Part shown: positions 13,341-13,866 of the stretch, piece by piece
Layout of the letters: every line of letters starts with the position of its first letter
Position numbering within the stretch: the stretch's first letter is position 1
Source of the DNA: Bacteriovoracaceae bacterium
GTDB taxonomy: Bacteria > Bdellovibrionota > UBA1018
Direction of reading: 5' to 3'
Assembly: GCA_947446835.1 (NCBI GenBank)
Contig: CANFHS010000039.1
Coordinates: 1-13,866 of the forward strand
DNA length: 13,866 nucleotides
The notes under the pieces: model-generated
Seen by the model: the letters and a program-made list of their open reading frames with translations, nothing else
Databases searched by the model: none
Told to the model about the DNA's origin: nothing
Program-made: the position numbers and the translations under genes

Positions 13341-13607
13341 ATGCGCTTCATGCCGATCGTCGTCCTGGGTCTCGTGGGTCTTTCGCTCACCGGTTGCGGT
13401 GTCGAGTGGGGTTTGAATTCCCGCCACTTCGGCTACGAAAAGCCCGGTGTCCTGTCCTGGTCCGAAGCCCAGGCCCTGGAAGCCAAGCGCCCTGGCCCCA
13501 AAGCCTCGCTGCTTCCGTCGCCGGAGTACAACGCGGCCCCCACGAGCACCGGCGGCCAGAAGCTCGAATCCTCGAAGCTTCGCTACAACAGCGTCAAGTC
13601 GAGCTGA
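13341..13607 (+). CDS. Small predicted lipoprotein, function unknown
   Basis: This 88-residue product has a lipoprotein signal: a short basic start (MRFMP), a hydrophobic stretch (IVVLGLVGLSL) and the lipobox LTGC, giving lipidation at Cys19. The residue after Cys is Gly rather than Asp, which in enterobacteria would send it to the outer membrane. The mature part is about 70 residues, without a known domain, polar and ending in a Ser/Lys-rich tail. GCGGGAA lies a few bases before the ATG and is a passable ribosome site. It diverges from the ferredoxin gene, with a gap of about 100 nt that must hold both promoters, and converges on the PilZ-like gene. No function is assignable. Confidence 0.75.
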   Translation: MRFMPIVVLGLVGLSLTGCGVEWGLNSRHFGYEKPGVLSWSEAQALEAKRPGPKASLLPSPEYNAAPTSTGGQKLESSKLRYNSVKSS

Positions 13608-13640
13608 TTTCCCAGCCGGCGCTTGGGCGCCCGGTCCGGA

Positions 13641-13866
13641 TCACTGGGCCAGCTGGCTGAGTCGCATGGCCACGAACGAGGTCAGGGTGTCCCTGTCCTT
13701 GTCCGAGATCCGGGTGAACTCGAAGCCGATCTTGGTTCCTGCCTTGGACGGGTCTGCCAGGCCCAGGGGGATCTGGTTCCGCACCACGGCGTCCGCTTCG
13801 ATGGTCAGGTTCTGGAGGCGGATCTTGAGCCGCGTCGAGCTCAGGCCGATCTTGAACAGGTCCACC
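13641..13866 (-). CDS. PilZ-like domain protein (partial, N-terminus off window)
   Basis: About 75 C-terminal residues are visible, with the frame open to the right edge of the window. The segment LFKIGLSSTRLKIRL, then AVVRNQIPLGLADP, then GTKIGFEFTRISDKDRDTL, ending in a helix LTSFVAMRLSQLAQ, follows the strand-strand-helix pattern at the end of PilZ domains (typically G-x-x-F followed by Asp/Lys and a final helix). PilZ domains often bind cyclic di-GMP through an N-terminal RxxxR and a D/NxSxxG motif. Both would lie outside the window, so binding cannot be judged. A GTG near the right edge is probably internal rather than the true start. The family call rests on a short stretch. Confidence 0.55.
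   Translation of the reverse strand, partial: VDLFKIGLSSTRLKIRLQNLTIEADAVVRNQIPLGLADPSKAGTKIGFEFTRISDKDRDTLTSFVAMRLSQLAQ

Noticed and set aside
13616..13634. Hairpin between the lipoprotein gene and the PilZ-like gene as a two-way terminator
   Set aside because: CCGGCGC and GCGCCCGG pair only with a bulge, and neither strand has a T tract after it.

Overview
This is a GC-rich bacterial window with tightly packed genes on both strands, no rRNA or tRNA, no insertion sequence and no CRISPR array. Most genes are housekeeping or lifestyle genes. The mix includes a Hanks-type Ser/Thr kinase with a PEGA-like extracytoplasmic end, a FadE-type acyl-CoA dehydrogenase, an Isc-type ferredoxin, a PilZ-like protein and a secreted subtilase. 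It fits a Gram-negative of the old deltaproteobacterial grouping (Bdellovibrionota or Myxococcota-like). That placement is inferred from gene content only.

Layout. 1-556 (-): 5' part of an MTA/SAH nucleosidase gene. 593-1120 (-): terminator and a short secreted protein made of 28 copies of the tetrapeptide AGQK, the most unusual item here. 1265-3193 (-): Ser/Thr kinase. 3238-5758 (+): serA followed 7 nt later by folC. 5766-7187 (-): a D-2-hydroxyglutarate dehydrogenase-like flavoprotein, converging on folC. 7201-8724 (-): secreted S8 protease with its own promoter. 8788-8819: strong terminator. 8857-11337 (-): fadE. 11338-11561: the longest non-coding gap (224 nt), holding a PsrA-type palindrome and a leader with two competing hairpins. 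11562-12122 (+): unrecognised membrane-anchored protein. 12125-13238 (-): trmJ-like rRNA/tRNA methyltransferase gene preceded by an Isc-type ferredoxin gene. 13341-13607 (+): small lipoprotein. 13641-13866 (-): C-terminal end of a PilZ-like protein. No stretch over 300 nt lacks a gene.

How the genes work together. SerA and the D-2-hydroxyglutarate dehydrogenase-like enzyme form a plausible metabolic pair: SerA can use 2-oxoglutarate as hydride acceptor, making D-2-hydroxyglutarate that the flavoenzyme re-oxidises. FolC fits the same serine/one-carbon area, since serine feeds folate one-carbon units. The fadE upstream palindrome suggests fatty-acid-responsive control. The AGQK-repeat protein is an exported, strongly cationic low-complexity protein with no function I can assign. 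Synonymous variation between its repeat units argues that the protein itself is maintained.
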